Source: Rhodopseudomonas palustris
GTDB lineage: Bacteria > Pseudomonadota > Alphaproteobacteria > Rhizobiales > Xanthobacteraceae
Reading direction: 5' to 3'
Assembly: GCF_003226555.1 (NCBI RefSeq)
Contig: NZ_QKQS01000042.1
Coordinates: 1-64,000, forward strand
DNA length: 64,000 nt
The position numbers and the translations under genes were made by a program. Each line of letters opens with the position of its first letter. Positions within the stretch are counted from its first letter, which is position 1. The notes below the pieces were generated by a model. That model searched no databases. It was not told the DNA's origin and saw only the letters and a list, made by a program, of their open reading frames with translations. Positions 16,224 to 26,598 of this stretch are shown here, piece after piece.

Positions 16224-17465
16224 TCAGCGCGTCGCTTCGATCGCGCGCAGCACCGTCTCACTCGGCCAGCAGTCGACCTTCAGTCCGGCCCGCTTCTGGT
16301 AAGCGCCGAGCGCGGCGCGGGTCAGCATTCCGGCCTTGCCGTCGACCTTGTCCTGATAGAAGCCGAGCCGCGTCAGCCCGCGCTGCATCGCTTCGACGTC
16401 CGCGGTGCGAAGCTGTTTCGACGCCGACCAAGGCGTCGCGAAGGGGCGCGGATCGGTCATCCGGTCGGCCAGATGGCCGACGAACAGCACGTACAGATCC
16501 GAGAAATTATACTCCTTGATCACGAAGTAGTTCTTCGTGGTCAGGAACGCCGGACCGTAGCTACCCTCGGGCTGCAGCAGCGACGCCGGCTGCCGCAGTT
16601 CCTCGGTGCTCAGCTTCGCCGGCCGCGCCAGAGCAAAGCCTTCGTGCAACCACTGGCCGATCGGCTTGGTCACCTCCGGCACGCCCTGCGTGCAATCGGC
16701 GCGCGCCGGCGCCTTGACCTCGTAGGCCCAACGCACGCCGCCCTGCCAGCCCTTGTTGACGAGCTGCTGCGCCGCCGAGGCCAGCGCGTCCGGCACCGAG
16801 TGCCAAATGTCGACCTTGCCGTCGCCGTCGAAATCGACGCCGTGCTTGTAGTATTCGGACGGCAGGAACTGGGTCAGGCCGGTGGCGCCGGCCCAGGACG
16901 AGCGCATCCCCTGCCGCGTCACCACGCCGTCGCTGATGATCTTCATCGCCTCGATGAATTCGACGCGGTACTGCTCCTTGCGGCGCCCGACATAGGCCTG
17001 GGTCGCCAGCACCCGCACCGCATCGTAAGGCAGCCGGTAGCGGCCATAATCGGTTTCGCGTCCCCAGATCGCCAGCACCACCGGCCCCGGCACGCCGAAG
17101 CGGCGCTCGATTCCGTTCAGCGTCGACCGGTACTTGTCGAGCAGCTTGCGGCCGTGCGCGGCGAGGCTCTCGATCCGCGATTCCTTGACGTAATCGGCCG
17201 GCACCTGGACGAACTCGGCCTGCCGCGGCGCGCCGGTCTTCGGCCGCCCCGGCAGGATCAGGTCCGGCAGCTTGTAGTCCGGCTCGAGTCCGGCAGTAAC
17301 CGCATCGAAGGTGGCGCGCGAGACCCCGGCCTGTTGCGCCTCGGGCCATAGCGATGCGATGAAGCGGGTGAAGCCAGGGTCCGCGGCGCGGGCGACCGTC
17401 GGGCCGGACAGCACCGCGGCCATCACCGCCGCGCCGAGAACGACCGCCGCGACGGCCCGCCGCAT
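16224..17465 (-). CDS. Lytic murein transglycosylase, MltB-type
   Basis: Predicted 413 residues, cleaving the MurNAc-GlcNAc bond of peptidoglycan with 1,6-anhydro product formation. Signal peptide about residues 1-27 (ending ARAAD), without a lipobox. The SLT_2 (MltB) domain contains catalytic E137 in AIWGRETDYG, then SSWAGATGLTQFLPSEYY and DFDGDGKVDIWHSVPDALAS, and the C-terminus (about 345-410) is a peptidoglycan-binding repeat (DVEAMQRGLTRLGFYQ onward). The ATG overlaps the stop of the upstream UPF0114 gene by one base (TGATG), so translation is coupled. It is convergent with the small exported protein. Confidence 0.94.
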   Translation of the reverse strand: MRRAVAAVVLGAAVMAAVLSGPTVARAADPGFTRFIASLWPEAQQAGVSRATFDAVTAGLEPDYKLPDLILPGRPKTGAPRQAEFVQVPADYVKESRIESLAAHGRKLLDKYRSTLNGIERRFGVPGPVVLAIWGRETDYGRYRLPYDAVRVLATQAYVGRRKEQYRVEFIEAMKIISDGVVTRQGMRSSWAGATGLTQFLPSEYYKHGVDFDGDGKVDIWHSVPDALASAAQQLVNKGWQGGVRWAYEVKAPARADCTQGVPEVTKPIGQWLHEGFALARPAKLSTEELRQPASLLQPEGSYGPAFLTTKNYFVIKEYNFSDLYVLFVGHLADRMTDPRPFATPWSASKQLRTADVEAMQRGLTRLGFYQDKVDGKAGMLTRAALGAYQKRAGLKVDCWPSETVLRAIEATR

Positions 17466-18055
17466 CAATGTCCGGCGTGCGCCTTGGCCTCCTCGATCGC
17501 CAGATTCGAAATCCGGTCGACCCAGGCGATGCCGATCGCCGACAGGATGAACACGGTGTGGATGATGGTCTGCCACATCACTCCGGTTTCGGTGTAGCCA
17601 CCGACCCGGCCCTCGGCGCCGATATTGCCGGCCTCGATGAAGGTCCGCAGCAGATGGATCGAGGAGATGCCGATGATCGCCATCGCCAGCTTGATCTTCA
17701 GCACGCTGGCGTTGACGTGGCTGAGCCATTCCGGCTCGTCCGGATGACCGCGCAGGCCGAGCCGCGACACGAAGGTTTCGTAGCCACCGACGATCACCAT
17801 CACCAGCAGGTTTGAGATCATCACCACATCGATCAGCCCCAGCACCGCCAGCATGATCTGCTGCTCGCTGAAGTCGAACGAGTGCTGGAACAGATGCCAC
17901 AGCTCCTTCAGGAACAGCACGACGTAGATGCCCTGGGCGACGATCAGCCCGACATACAGCGGCAATTGCAGCCAGCGCGAGCCGAAGATCAGCATGGGGA
18001 TCGGGCGCAGCGGCGAGCCTTTCGGCGGCAGCGGCGTCTCTGGTGTCATCGACAT
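17465..18055 (-). CDS. UPF0114/YqhA-type inner-membrane protein
   Basis: Predicted 196 residues. Three to four transmembrane helices: [56 protein letters not shown] and [17 protein letters not shown], with the family motif GYETFVSRL between them. This is the TIGR00645/UPF0114 family (YqhA). Its role is unknown. It is the first gene of a two-gene unit with the transglycosylase. GGAGC lies upstream of the ATG at 18055; an ATG two codons inside is a possible alternative. Confidence 0.92.
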   Translation of the reverse strand: MSMTPETPLPPKGSPLRPIPMLIFGSRWLQLPLYVGLIVAQGIYVVLFLKELWHLFQHSFDFSEQQIMLAVLGLIDVVMISNLLVMVIVGGYETFVSRLGLRGHPDEPEWLSHVNASVLKIKLAMAIIGISSIHLLRTFIEAGNIGAEGRVGGYTETGVMWQTIIHTVFILSAIGIAWVDRISNLAIEEAKAHAGH

Positions 18056-18222
18056 GAAAGAAAGCTCCGAACAGCGTGATGGGGCGAACAGTCACTTGGG
18101 AACTTCCTTCGATTCTGTCGAGACTCCGGGGAGCGGCGTTTAACCGCAGTTTATGGCCGGACCACCGGGTCGGAGCACCATCACGCCGCCGGAACGCCGC
18201 ACACGATCTGGGACCGGGCCGG

Positions 18223-18993
18223 CTATTTGACGGCGACGAGGAAGATCCGCGGAAACCGCAGCAACACTTTGCCGTCCGCCTGCGCCGGATAAGCCGCCGC
18301 GATCCGCGCCGTGTAGGCGGCCAGATAGGTCTTGCGCTCCGGCAGCTCGAGCGGGTCGATGAACGGTCGCAGCCCGGTACCCTTGACCCATTCGACGATC
18401 GCTTCGGGGCCGTCGAGGACGTGGTTGTAGACGGTGTGCCAGATCTCCAGCCGGCTGCACAGCGGCCGCAACGCGTCATAGTACACGCCGGGCTTCGGCA
18501 GCGTGTCGCGCAGCTCGGCGGCCTTCGACAATTGCTGGCGCCAAGGCTCCTGCATCGCGACTTCGCGCATCAGGATATGCGACGGCTCGTCGAGATTATC
18601 GGGCATCTGGACGGCGAGCACACCACCGGACTCGAGCCCCGCAGCCAGCCGCTTCAGGTGCTTGAGGTGATCCGGCACCCACTGAAACACCGCATTGGCG
18701 AACAGCACATCGGTGCCGGCCGGCGGCGCCCAATGCGCCACATTGGCCTCGATGAACTTGTGGGTAGGCAGCCGCTCGCGCGCCTGGCGCAGCATGTCGG
18801 CGGAGGTGTCGACGCCAATCACCGCAGCGTCCGGCCAGCGCTCGACCAGCAGCGCGGTGGAATTGCCCGGCCCGCAGCCTATGTCGGCGACCTTGCGCGG
18901 CGCCGTGGTCGGCACCTGCGCCAGCAGATCCCGCGCCGGCCGGGTCCGCTCGTCTTCGAATTTCAGATATTGCTCGGCATTCCAGTCGGCCAT
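18223..18993 (-). CDS. tam: Trans-aconitate 2-methyltransferase
   Basis: Predicted 256 residues, cytoplasmic, expected to methylate trans-aconitate with S-adenosylmethionine, detoxifying an aconitase inhibitor. The N-terminus [20 protein letters not shown] is typical of Tam; motif I is [15 protein letters not shown] (about residues 35-49), followed by [13 protein letters not shown], and the C-terminal [20 protein letters not shown] block characteristic of Tam proteins. The length equals that of the family. Substrate assignment rests on family similarity. It is not clearly linked to neighbours. Confidence 0.88.
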   Translation of the reverse strand: MADWNAEQYLKFEDERTRPARDLLAQVPTTAPRKVADIGCGPGNSTALLVERWPDAAVIGVDTSADMLRQARERLPTHKFIEANVAHWAPPAGTDVLFANAVFQWVPDHLKHLKRLAAGLESGGVLAVQMPDNLDEPSHILMREVAMQEPWRQQLSKAAELRDTLPKPGVYYDALRPLCSRLEIWHTVYNHVLDGPEAIVEWVKGTGLRPFIDPLELPERKTYLAAYTARIAAAYPAQADGKVLLRFPRIFLVAVK

Positions 18994-19071
18994 TCAGCGT
19001 CCCTTGCGCCCCCGAGTCTGTGAGGGGAAAGCTATTGATCGGGAAGGATTTTGCAATATCCTCCAGCGATC

Positions 19072-19090
19072 GTATATTTGTGACATATAC
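19072..19090 (+). promoter_or_regulatory. Inverted repeat in the brnTA promoter
   Basis: GTATAT (19072-19077) and ATATAC (19085-19090) form a perfect 6-bp inverted repeat with a 7-base spacer, ending 2 bases before the brnT ATG. A site here would block initiation or translation start, as expected for autorepression by BrnA. No ribosome site is visible in the interval. Confidence 0.5.
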
Positions 19091-19092
19091 AG

Positions 19093-19395
19093 ATGATCGA
19101 CCTGAGCCAGATCGTCGGATTTGATTGGGACGACGGCAACTCGACCAAGAGCACGCAGAAGCACGCCGTAAGCCGCGGCGAGGCCGAGCAAGTCTTCGCC
19201 AACACGCCGCTGCTGCTCTTCACCGACTGGACGCACAGCACGTCAGAGCCGAGGTACCATGCTTACGGGCAGACCGACGCCGGACGGCTCATCCAGATCA
19301 GCTTCACGCTACGCCACGATGGCACTCTGTTGCGTGTGATATCTGCCCGACCGATGAGCGCAAAGGAGCGCGCGAGATATGGCCAAGAAGCTTAA
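19093..19395 (+). CDS. brnT: BrnT-type toxin
   Basis: Predicted 100 residues. BrnT toxins are RelE-fold ribonucleases that arrest translation until neutralised by BrnA. The family outline is visible: IVGFDWDDGNSTKSTQKHAVS at the start (usual form FEWDxxKxxxNxxKHGVS), EAEQVFANTPLLLF, then RLIQISFTLRHDGTLLRVISARPMSAKE, close to the conserved ending (ISARxxSxxERxxY). The antitoxin gene begins inside its last codons (17-bp overlap), in the toxin-first order typical of brnTA. Base composition is lower in GC than the neighbours, suggesting acquisition. Confidence 0.88.
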   Translation: MIDLSQIVGFDWDDGNSTKSTQKHAVSRGEAEQVFANTPLLLFTDWTHSTSEPRYHAYGQTDAGRLIQISFTLRHDGTLLRVISARPMSAKERARYGQEA

Positions 19396-19639
19396 GCAGG
19401 TTCCGAAATTCGCAAGCGAAGCTGAAGAGCGTCAATTTTGGGAGACGCACGACACTGCGGATTATTTCGACTTGTCGAAGGCGGTTCCCGTCCGCTTTCC
19501 AAACCTTAAGCCCTCTACCGTTTCGATCTCGCTACGCCTCCCAATCGCCATGCTGGAGCAAATCAAAGTCGCCGCCAACAAACGCGACGTGCCGTATCAG
19601 TCGCTGATCAAGATGTGGTTGAGCGAGAAGGTGGGGTAG
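19379..19639 (+). CDS. brnA: BrnA-type antitoxin
   Basis: Predicted 86 residues. The N-terminal half (KFASEAEERQFWETHDTADY) should wrap the toxin. The C-terminal part VSISLRLPIAMLEQIKVAAN with ending VPYQSLIKMWLSEKV is a ribbon-helix-helix DNA-binding domain, as in BrnA/CopG-like antitoxins. It starts within brnT (17-bp overlap), so translation is coupled. It presumably binds the inverted repeat at 19072-19090. Typical BrnA length. Confidence 0.88.
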   Translation: MAKKLKQVPKFASEAEERQFWETHDTADYFDLSKAVPVRFPNLKPSTVSISLRLPIAMLEQIKVAANKRDVPYQSLIKMWLSEKVG

Positions 19640-19724
19640 CTTACCCGCATAAGCTGGCTTGACTGGTCTTGCCAACGGAGAGCGTGTCAACGACACACAT
19701 TGGCATTGACGGTCGGAGAGCTCA

Positions 19725-19751
19725 GTATTACTTCTTGTAAATTGGTAATAC
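19725..19751 (+). promoter_or_regulatory. Inverted repeat in the vapBC promoter
   Basis: GTATTAC (19725-19731) and GTAATAC (19745-19751) are perfect 7-bp inverted arms with a 13-base AT-rich spacer. They lie 13 bp before the vapB ATG and its AGGCGG ribosome site. This is the expected layout for a VapB(C) operator overlapping the promoter. Confidence 0.6.
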
Positions 19752-19764
19752 CAGGCGGTGAACC

Positions 19765-20019
19765 ATGCCGACAACGATCACCAGCAAGGGCCAAGTTACG
19801 CTTCCGAAGAAGATTCGCGACGCCGCCGGGATCAAACCCGGCGACAAGGTCGAAGTTCGCAACACAGCGTCAGGCGGCATCTACATTGGAAAATCCGGGT
19901 CCGAGGCTGAGTACCTAAAGAAACTTCAGGCGCTCGCCAAACGCCATCCGATCCGCGGCAATACTGACGAAATCATGAGGGAATTAAGGGGCGATCCCGC
20001 GGACGACTACAAGTCGTGA
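19765..20019 (+). CDS. vapB: AbrB/MazE-fold antitoxin (VapB-type)
   Basis: Predicted 84 residues. The N-terminal half (TTITSKGQVTLPKKIRDAAG, then KPGDKVEV) is a swapped-hairpin AbrB-type DNA-binding domain. The C-terminal part (YLKKLQALAKRHPIRG, and DEIMRELRGD) would bind and inhibit the PIN toxin. Its TGA overlaps the toxin start GTG (GTGA), giving translational coupling. An inverted repeat upstream is the likely operator. Confidence 0.9.
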   Translation: MPTTITSKGQVTLPKKIRDAAGIKPGDKVEVRNTASGGIYIGKSGSEAEYLKKLQALAKRHPIRGNTDEIMRELRGDPADDYKS

Positions 20020-20417
20020 CACTCGTCGATACCAATGTCCTGATCGACATCCTGACAATGGATCGGACATGGCGACCGTGGTCGGCGGCGGCACTACGGC
20101 AACAATCGCTGCATGGCGCCCTCTTGATCAACGAGATCATCTACGCCGAGCTGTCGAGCCGGTATTCCACTCAGAAAGCGCTCGACGCCGTCGTGCACAC
20201 GCTCGGCCTCGATTTGGAGTGGCTTCCAAAGACGGCGCTGTATATCGCTGGGAGAACATTCAGCGACTATCGACGCGCCGGCGGCACGCGGACCAGCGTG
20301 CTAGCCGACTTCTTCATCGGCGCACACGCAGCCGCGGCCGGACTGCCTATCCTGACTCGCGACACCGGGCGCTATCGCAGCTACTTCCCCGGCGTCGCAT
20401 TGATCACCCCTGACTGA
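20016..20417 (+). CDS. vapC: PIN-domain toxin ribonuclease (VapC-type)
   Basis: Predicted 133 residues from GTG 20016. VapC toxins are Mg-dependent RNases, usually cleaving tRNA or rRNA. Conserved acids: D5 (LVDTN), E45 (YAEL), D98 (ADFFIGAHA) and D116 (TRDTGRY), the complete PIN active site, so the protein looks intact. It follows the AbrB-type antitoxin with a 4-base overlap and ends in a hairpin terminator shared with the convergent ettA. Confidence 0.93.
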   Translation: MTLVDTNVLIDILTMDRTWRPWSAAALRQQSLHGALLINEIIYAELSSRYSTQKALDAVVHTLGLDLEWLPKTALYIAGRTFSDYRRAGGTRTSVLADFFIGAHAAAAGLPILTRDTGRYRSYFPGVALITPD

Positions 20418-20423
20418 CGCGCC

Positions 20424-22073
<1,650 letters not shown>

Positions 22074-22172
22074 TTTGGCCTTGCAACCTTCACGAGCTTT
22101 GAGAGAGGATGCCTCTTCTAGCGAAACGAGCCGCATTTCACAATCGACGATGCGGTCGCTGCGGGGCCGACG

Positions 22173-24569
22173 ATGGTGGCCACAGAGCAGACGGAAGCTG
22201 GTGAGGTCACGTCCGATACGATTCCGTCCTGGGGCGCCGATCCGCTCGGCATTCGGGCCGACGTTCGCGCGTTTGCGCGGATGATTTGCCTCGAACAGGC
22301 GACGCCGCCGCTGTCGATCTGCCTGCTGGGCGAATGGGGCTCCGGCAAGTCGAGCTTTATGGAAGGCATCCAGAGCGAGGTTAAACGACTCACCGCACCG
22401 CCGCCCGAAGGGCGCGCCGCCGCTGCACCGGCGGAGGACGAGCCCAATTTCGTTGAGGACATCGTCCAGATCCGGTTCAACGCTTGGCATTTCGCCGACG
22501 CCAATCTGTGGGCCAGCCTCACCGCGGTGTTCTTCGATCAACTTCGCCGTGGCGGATATGACGGCGGCCGGCAGCGCGATTATCAGGCGCTGATCACCAA
22601 GGTCGCCGACAAGGTGAGAAGCCTGGAGGCGAGCACCGCACAGGCGGTCGGCAAGGTGGACGACGCCAAGCGCAAGCTGGAAACCGCCACCGCGGCTCTG
22701 ACGCTTGCGGAGAAGCAGCTCACCGCCAGCGAAGTCGCGCTGGCCTGGGACCAGCTCCAGGCCGATTTCGAGACCATCCGCAAGGACAATCAGAGCAAGC
22801 TGAAAGAGATCGGCCGCCGCGTCTATCGCGACGATCTGGCGGCGGATACCAAGACATTCGCCGCCGCCGTTGCCGACGCAGCCTCGGCGCCGGGAAAGCT
22901 CGCCTTGATTGGACGCATCCTGATCGGCGGCGGCCCGGCCACCTGGCTCGGCATCGTCGCGATCTTGGCGATCGGATGGATCGGCGTCGTCCTGCCGGCA
23001 TTCGACACCGCCGAGGCCGCGACCTTGTATCAGCGTGTCGCGGCCTGGGGCGCCGGCAGCTTCGCGGCGCTCGGCGCGCTGTGGCAGGCGTTCCGGATGG
23101 CCAAGCCGATCATGGACGGCGCCTGGACTTACGCCAAGGCGGTCGAAGGCGCACGTGAGAAGGCCGCCAAGGATCTCGATGCCAAACGCAAACAAGCAGC
23201 CGAGGCCACCGCCGCGTTGGCGGCCGCGGAGGCCGAACTCGCGGCGTCGCAGAAGCCACTGTCCGCATTCCACGGCCAGCCTGCCGATGCACCCGCCACC
23301 ATCCTGCGCTACTTCCTGTTCGAAGACAGCGACGTACGCGACTACGACAAGCACGTCGGCATCGTCAGCCGGGCGCGGCGATCGTTCGAGCAGCTCGATG
23401 CCATCGTCGCCACCGCGCGGCTCGGCCGCAAGGCCGACGACAAGTTTCAACACGGCGTCCCGCTATCCAAGACCGAAGCAGCGCTGCGCGACAAATGGCT
23501 GGCGGCCGGCGACGGCAACGGGCTGCGCGTGCCCGACCGCATCGTGCTGTATATCGACGATCTCGACCGCTGCACCCATGATCAGGTCTACGCCGTGCTG
23601 CAGGCGATTCACCTGCTGCTGTCGTTCGAACTGTTCGTCGTCGTGGTCGGGGTCGACGTCCGCTGGATCGAGGCGGCGATCGCCAAGTCGTTCGACAAGG
23701 AAGGCGCTTCCGGCAACGACGCGCCGCAGGTCCCGAGCATCGCGCGGCGCAAACAGGCGCTCGATTATCTGGAGAAGATCTTCCAGATCGCGTTCTGGCT
23801 GGAACGTCTGACGCTCGGCGACGGCGCAGCCGAAGGCAGTTACGGCGCTTATGTCCGAACGCTCCTCAAAGAGAACGAGCGCGCGACGCCCGGCCTGAAC
23901 ATCTTCAAGTCGGTGCTGGCATCGACCTCGGTCCGGCTGGACGCCGACTTTGCTCGCGAACTCGCTGGGAACGGGCTAGAAGCCCCCGGCGGTGCCCTGG
24001 CGCTGCCGGGCGAGCCGGTTCCGGAGGAAGACGAGTTCGGCGCGGTGAACGCGGCGCTGGCCTCGCTCAAATTGGAGGCGGAAGAGGTTGCGCTGCTCGC
24101 GAGTCCCCTGATCGGCGCGCTCGCCTGCAAATCGCCACGCGCCGTGAAGCGTCTGGTGAACATGTATCGGATCGTGCGGGCCCGGCTCTCCGATCGCGAG
24201 CTGGAGCAGTTCCTCGGCAGGTCGGACGGTCCGCCGCGCTACCCGGTCGTCACGCTGCTGGCCGCGATCGAAACCGGCCAGCCGCTCGAACTGGTCGAGC
24301 TGTTCTACCCGGCGCTCGACGCACTGCCGCGCGAGGCACCGCTCGCTGCAGCATTGCCCGACGCCGAGCACGACGCGCCTCAGGCGGAGGCCGGATTCGG
24401 AGGCACGAATGCGGGATACGTCCTGCTGAGGCAGGCGGTGACGCTGGAACCGGCTCTGGAAACCGCGATCCGCGCGATCGATAAGCAGCATCCGCGAAAA
24501 TTCACAGTCGACGTGTACTTGCAGACAGCCAGGCAGGTGCGCCGCTACTCGTTCAAACGCTCTTACTAG
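22173..24569 (+). CDS. KAP-family P-loop NTPase, membrane-inserted
   Basis: Predicted 798 residues. Walker A GEWGSGKS is at residues 53-60, the KAP-type FNAWHFADANLWASL block at about 108-123, and Walker B YIDDLDRC at about 460-467. Between them lies a long insert with heptad-like coiled coil (about 145-220), two transmembrane helices (about 253-277 and 291-308) and a second coiled coil, so the ATPase faces the cytoplasm. The C-terminal part contains the conserved CKSPRAVKRLVNMYR motif. KAP NTPases include PifA, which mediates phage exclusion; whether this one acts in defence is unknown. It is divergent from ettA. Confidence 0.93.
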   Translation: MVATEQTEAGEVTSDTIPSWGADPLGIRADVRAFARMICLEQATPPLSICLLGEWGSGKSSFMEGIQSEVKRLTAPPPEGRAAAAPAEDEPNFVEDIVQIRFNAWHFADANLWASLTAVFFDQLRRGGYDGGRQRDYQALITKVADKVRSLEASTAQAVGKVDDAKRKLETATAALTLAEKQLTASEVALAWDQLQADFETIRKDNQSKLKEIGRRVYRDDLAADTKTFAAAVADAASAPGKLALIGRILIGGGPATWLGIVAILAIGWIGVVLPAFDTAEAATLYQRVAAWGAGSFAALGALWQAFRMAKPIMDGAWTYAKAVEGAREKAAKDLDAKRKQAAEATAALAAAEAELAASQKPLSAFHGQPADAPATILRYFLFEDSDVRDYDKHVGIVSRARRSFEQLDAIVATARLGRKADDKFQHGVPLSKTEAALRDKWLAAGDGNGLRVPDRIVLYIDDLDRCTHDQVYAVLQAIHLLLSFELFVVVVGVDVRWIEAAIAKSFDKEGASGNDAPQVPSIARRKQALDYLEKIFQIAFWLERLTLGDGAAEGSYGAYVRTLLKENERATPGLNIFKSVLASTSVRLDADFARELAGNGLEAPGGALALPGEPVPEEDEFGAVNAALASLKLEAEEVALLASPLIGALACKSPRAVKRLVNMYRIVRARLSDRELEQFLGRSDGPPRYPVVTLLAAIETGQPLELVELFYPALDALPREAPLAAALPDAEHDAPQAEAGFGGTNAGYVLLRQAVTLEPALETAIRAIDKQHPRKFTVDVYLQTARQVRRYSFKRSY

Positions 24570-24733
24570 CGCGCGCCAAATCGCCGTTAGCGATTCATTC
24601 AGCCTGTCGCGTGCAGCCTCCGAGCTTTGCGGACAATTCGAAGACAATCTTAACGTCCTCGTCCAACACTCGTCATCCACAGCGGCGAAGATGTACCGCA
24701 GCGCCGGAACGGCGCGGATCACGGGGCAGAACG

Positions 24734-24937
24734 ATGGCGAGCCTCACCACCACGAGCGAAGCAGCACACGAGCCGCAGGGCGCGCAGGACGACAGCCTGC
24801 TGGCCGAAATCAGGCTGTTCTGGCGGCAATTCTTCGTCCAGGCATTCGCGCCCTATCGGCCCGAGCTGTACTACATGCGCGGCCCCGGACCGGCATGGCG
24901 CGCCAAGCACGGCCACAAGTCGCCGCCGCTCGGCTGA
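24734..24937 (+). CDS. Hypothetical 67-residue protein
   Basis: A frame from ATG 24734 encodes a small soluble protein with an acidic, Thr/Ala-rich start, then an aromatic helix (LLAEIRLFWRQFFVQAFAPY) and a tail YYMRGPGPAWRAKHGHKSPP. The pattern of aromatic and charged residues looks real rather than chance. GGGGC lies 5-9 bases upstream. It follows the KAP gene by 165 bp on the same strand and might share its transcript. No family recognised. Confidence 0.6.
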   Translation: MASLTTTSEAAHEPQGAQDDSLLAEIRLFWRQFFVQAFAPYRPELYYMRGPGPAWRAKHGHKSPPLG

Positions 24938-24965
24938 TCCCGCCGCCGACGATTCCTCAACCGGA

Positions 24966-24999
24966 CAACAAAACGCCCGCCGATGGCTGGCATCAGCGG
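24966..24999 (-). terminator. Terminator for the L,D-transpeptidase gene
   Basis: In minus-strand reading, an 8-bp stem (24991-24998 with 24979-24986, one G-U pair) with a 4-base loop is followed by GGCGTTTTGTTG. It lies about 40 bp beyond the transpeptidase stop. Confidence 0.6.
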
Positions 25000-25041
25000 A
25001 CGTCTGTCCGTTCAGAAAACGCGTATCAGCGACGGATCAGG

Positions 25042-26220
25042 TCAGCGGATGGTGACCGGCGCCGGCAACGGCTGCACCGAGGCCGGCTGCGCGCCCGGCA
25101 GCGGCGCCAGTTGCTGCGGCATCGCTTGTCCGGTGGCGGTGGTCGAAGCCTGCGCGGTGGCGGTCGGCTTCGGCGAGCCCGGCAGCACGACGACGCGGGT
25201 GCCGACCTTGACGCGGTCGAACAGATCCTCGACGTCCTCGTTCAGCATGCCGATGCAGCCCGACGACACGAATTTGCCGATCGTCGACGGCTGATTGGTG
25301 CCGTGGATGCGATACACGGTCGAGCCGAGATACATCGCGCGGGCACCGAGCGGATTGCCCGGACCACCGGCCATGAAGCGCGGCAAGTAAGGTTGTCGCT
25401 CGATCATCTCGGTCGGCGGATGCCAATCCGGCCACTCCGCCTTGCGGGTGATCTTCTGCACGCCGTTCCAGGTGAAGCCGTCGCGGCCTACGCGGACGCC
25501 ATAACGCATGGCACGGCCGTTGCCGAGCACGTAGTACAGGTGGGTGTTCGCGGTATCGACCACGATCGTGCCCGCCGGCTCCTTGGTCTTGAAGTCGACT
25601 TCCTGACGACGGAGGTTCGGCGGCAGCTGCACGCTCTGGTCGGCTTCCGGCTGGTCTTCCGGCGGCAGTGCCGAAACCTGCAGCGGCTTGCCGTCGGCAC
25701 CGAGCTGCGGCGATCCGGCGCCCGCCTGGGCGCCGTTGACGCCCGCCGGCGGACGCATGCCGTCGCCGCGATCGGAATAGATCACCGAGGGTTGGTTCAT
25801 CGGCTGGCCGTAACGCGGATCGTCCGGGGACATCACCGGGCCCTGCGGTGCGGCGGCGGCCGGAGCAGCCGCGTTCGAATACGCCGGGACGCCCATCGGA
25901 CGGCCATAGCGAGGATCGTCCGGTGACATCACCGCCCCCTGCGGCGCAGCGTTGGAATAGGTCGGCGCCATCGGACGGCCGTAGCGCGGATCATCCGGCG
26001 ACATCACCGGGCCCGGCGGCGGCAGCGAGCCGGAATTGCGGGCGACCGGCGCCTCCTCGTCATCGATGCTGTCGAAATTCGGCAGCCCGGGACGGTTCTC
26101 CCCCGCTTGCCCAACGTAGGCGCCGGGAGTCGAGGGATAGCTCTGTGCGAGCGCAGCGGAAGTTCCCGCGGCGACCACGGCAGCGGACGCCAGCATCGTC
26201 AGTAAGCGCTTGTTCATCAT
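25042..26220 (-). CDS. L,D-transpeptidase (YkuD family), exported
   Basis: Predicted 392 residues. Signal peptide (MMNKRLLTMLASAAVVAAG, cleavage near ALA-QS). Residues about 65-150 contain three copies of VMSPDDPRYGRPM (last copy GQPM) in a Pro/Ala-rich linker, a likely spacer across the periplasm. The YkuD domain occupies about 215-355, with HGTNQPSTIGKFVSSGCIGM carrying the catalytic His and Cys; the usual His before the Gly-Cys is Ser here. The enzyme forms 3-3 crosslinks or attaches proteins to peptidoglycan. The C-terminal tail is Pro/Ala/Gln-rich. It is monocistronic with its own terminator. Confidence 0.93.
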   Translation of the reverse strand: MMNKRLLTMLASAAVVAAGTSAALAQSYPSTPGAYVGQAGENRPGLPNFDSIDDEEAPVARNSGSLPPPGPVMSPDDPRYGRPMAPTYSNAAPQGAVMSPDDPRYGRPMGVPAYSNAAAPAAAAPQGPVMSPDDPRYGQPMNQPSVIYSDRGDGMRPPAGVNGAQAGAGSPQLGADGKPLQVSALPPEDQPEADQSVQLPPNLRRQEVDFKTKEPAGTIVVDTANTHLYYVLGNGRAMRYGVRVGRDGFTWNGVQKITRKAEWPDWHPPTEMIERQPYLPRFMAGGPGNPLGARAMYLGSTVYRIHGTNQPSTIGKFVSSGCIGMLNEDVEDLFDRVKVGTRVVVLPGSPKPTATAQASTTATGQAMPQQLAPLPGAQPASVQPLPAPVTIR

Positions 26221-26598
26221 AACCCGTTTGTAAATCGGAACGGCAACCGGACCGTTAACGGCGCCGGGATGCCGGAGGATCGCGGCGCATTCAAGACAAT
26301 GCCAGCACAATCAGGCGAAATTCGACATTCTGGGCGGCACACTGCCCCGCCAGCCCCTGAAATCGGGCGACTGCGACAAATGTACCACGATCGCGTTCAC
26401 TATCGACCACGCCCCGGCCTCTCCAAAGCCCGGTCCCTTCAACCGCACGTGATGCGACTCGTTTTGCGCTATTGTGGACGGGCTCTGATTCGCGGCGCGT
26501 TTTGCGCCGGCCGCGAACCGGATGTCGCAGTGGTCGCCGCGTTGGTGTTGGTCAAATAGTGTCGTCGCGTCCGAGCGTGATGACGGAATGAATCCGAG
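26221..26598. other. Intergenic region, no gene seen
   Basis: About 380 bases between divergent genes (L,D-transpeptidase and the Pro/Ala-rich protein). A GC-rich imperfect hairpin occurs near 26490-26520. No conserved small gene is visible. Both promoters must lie here. Confidence 0.4.
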
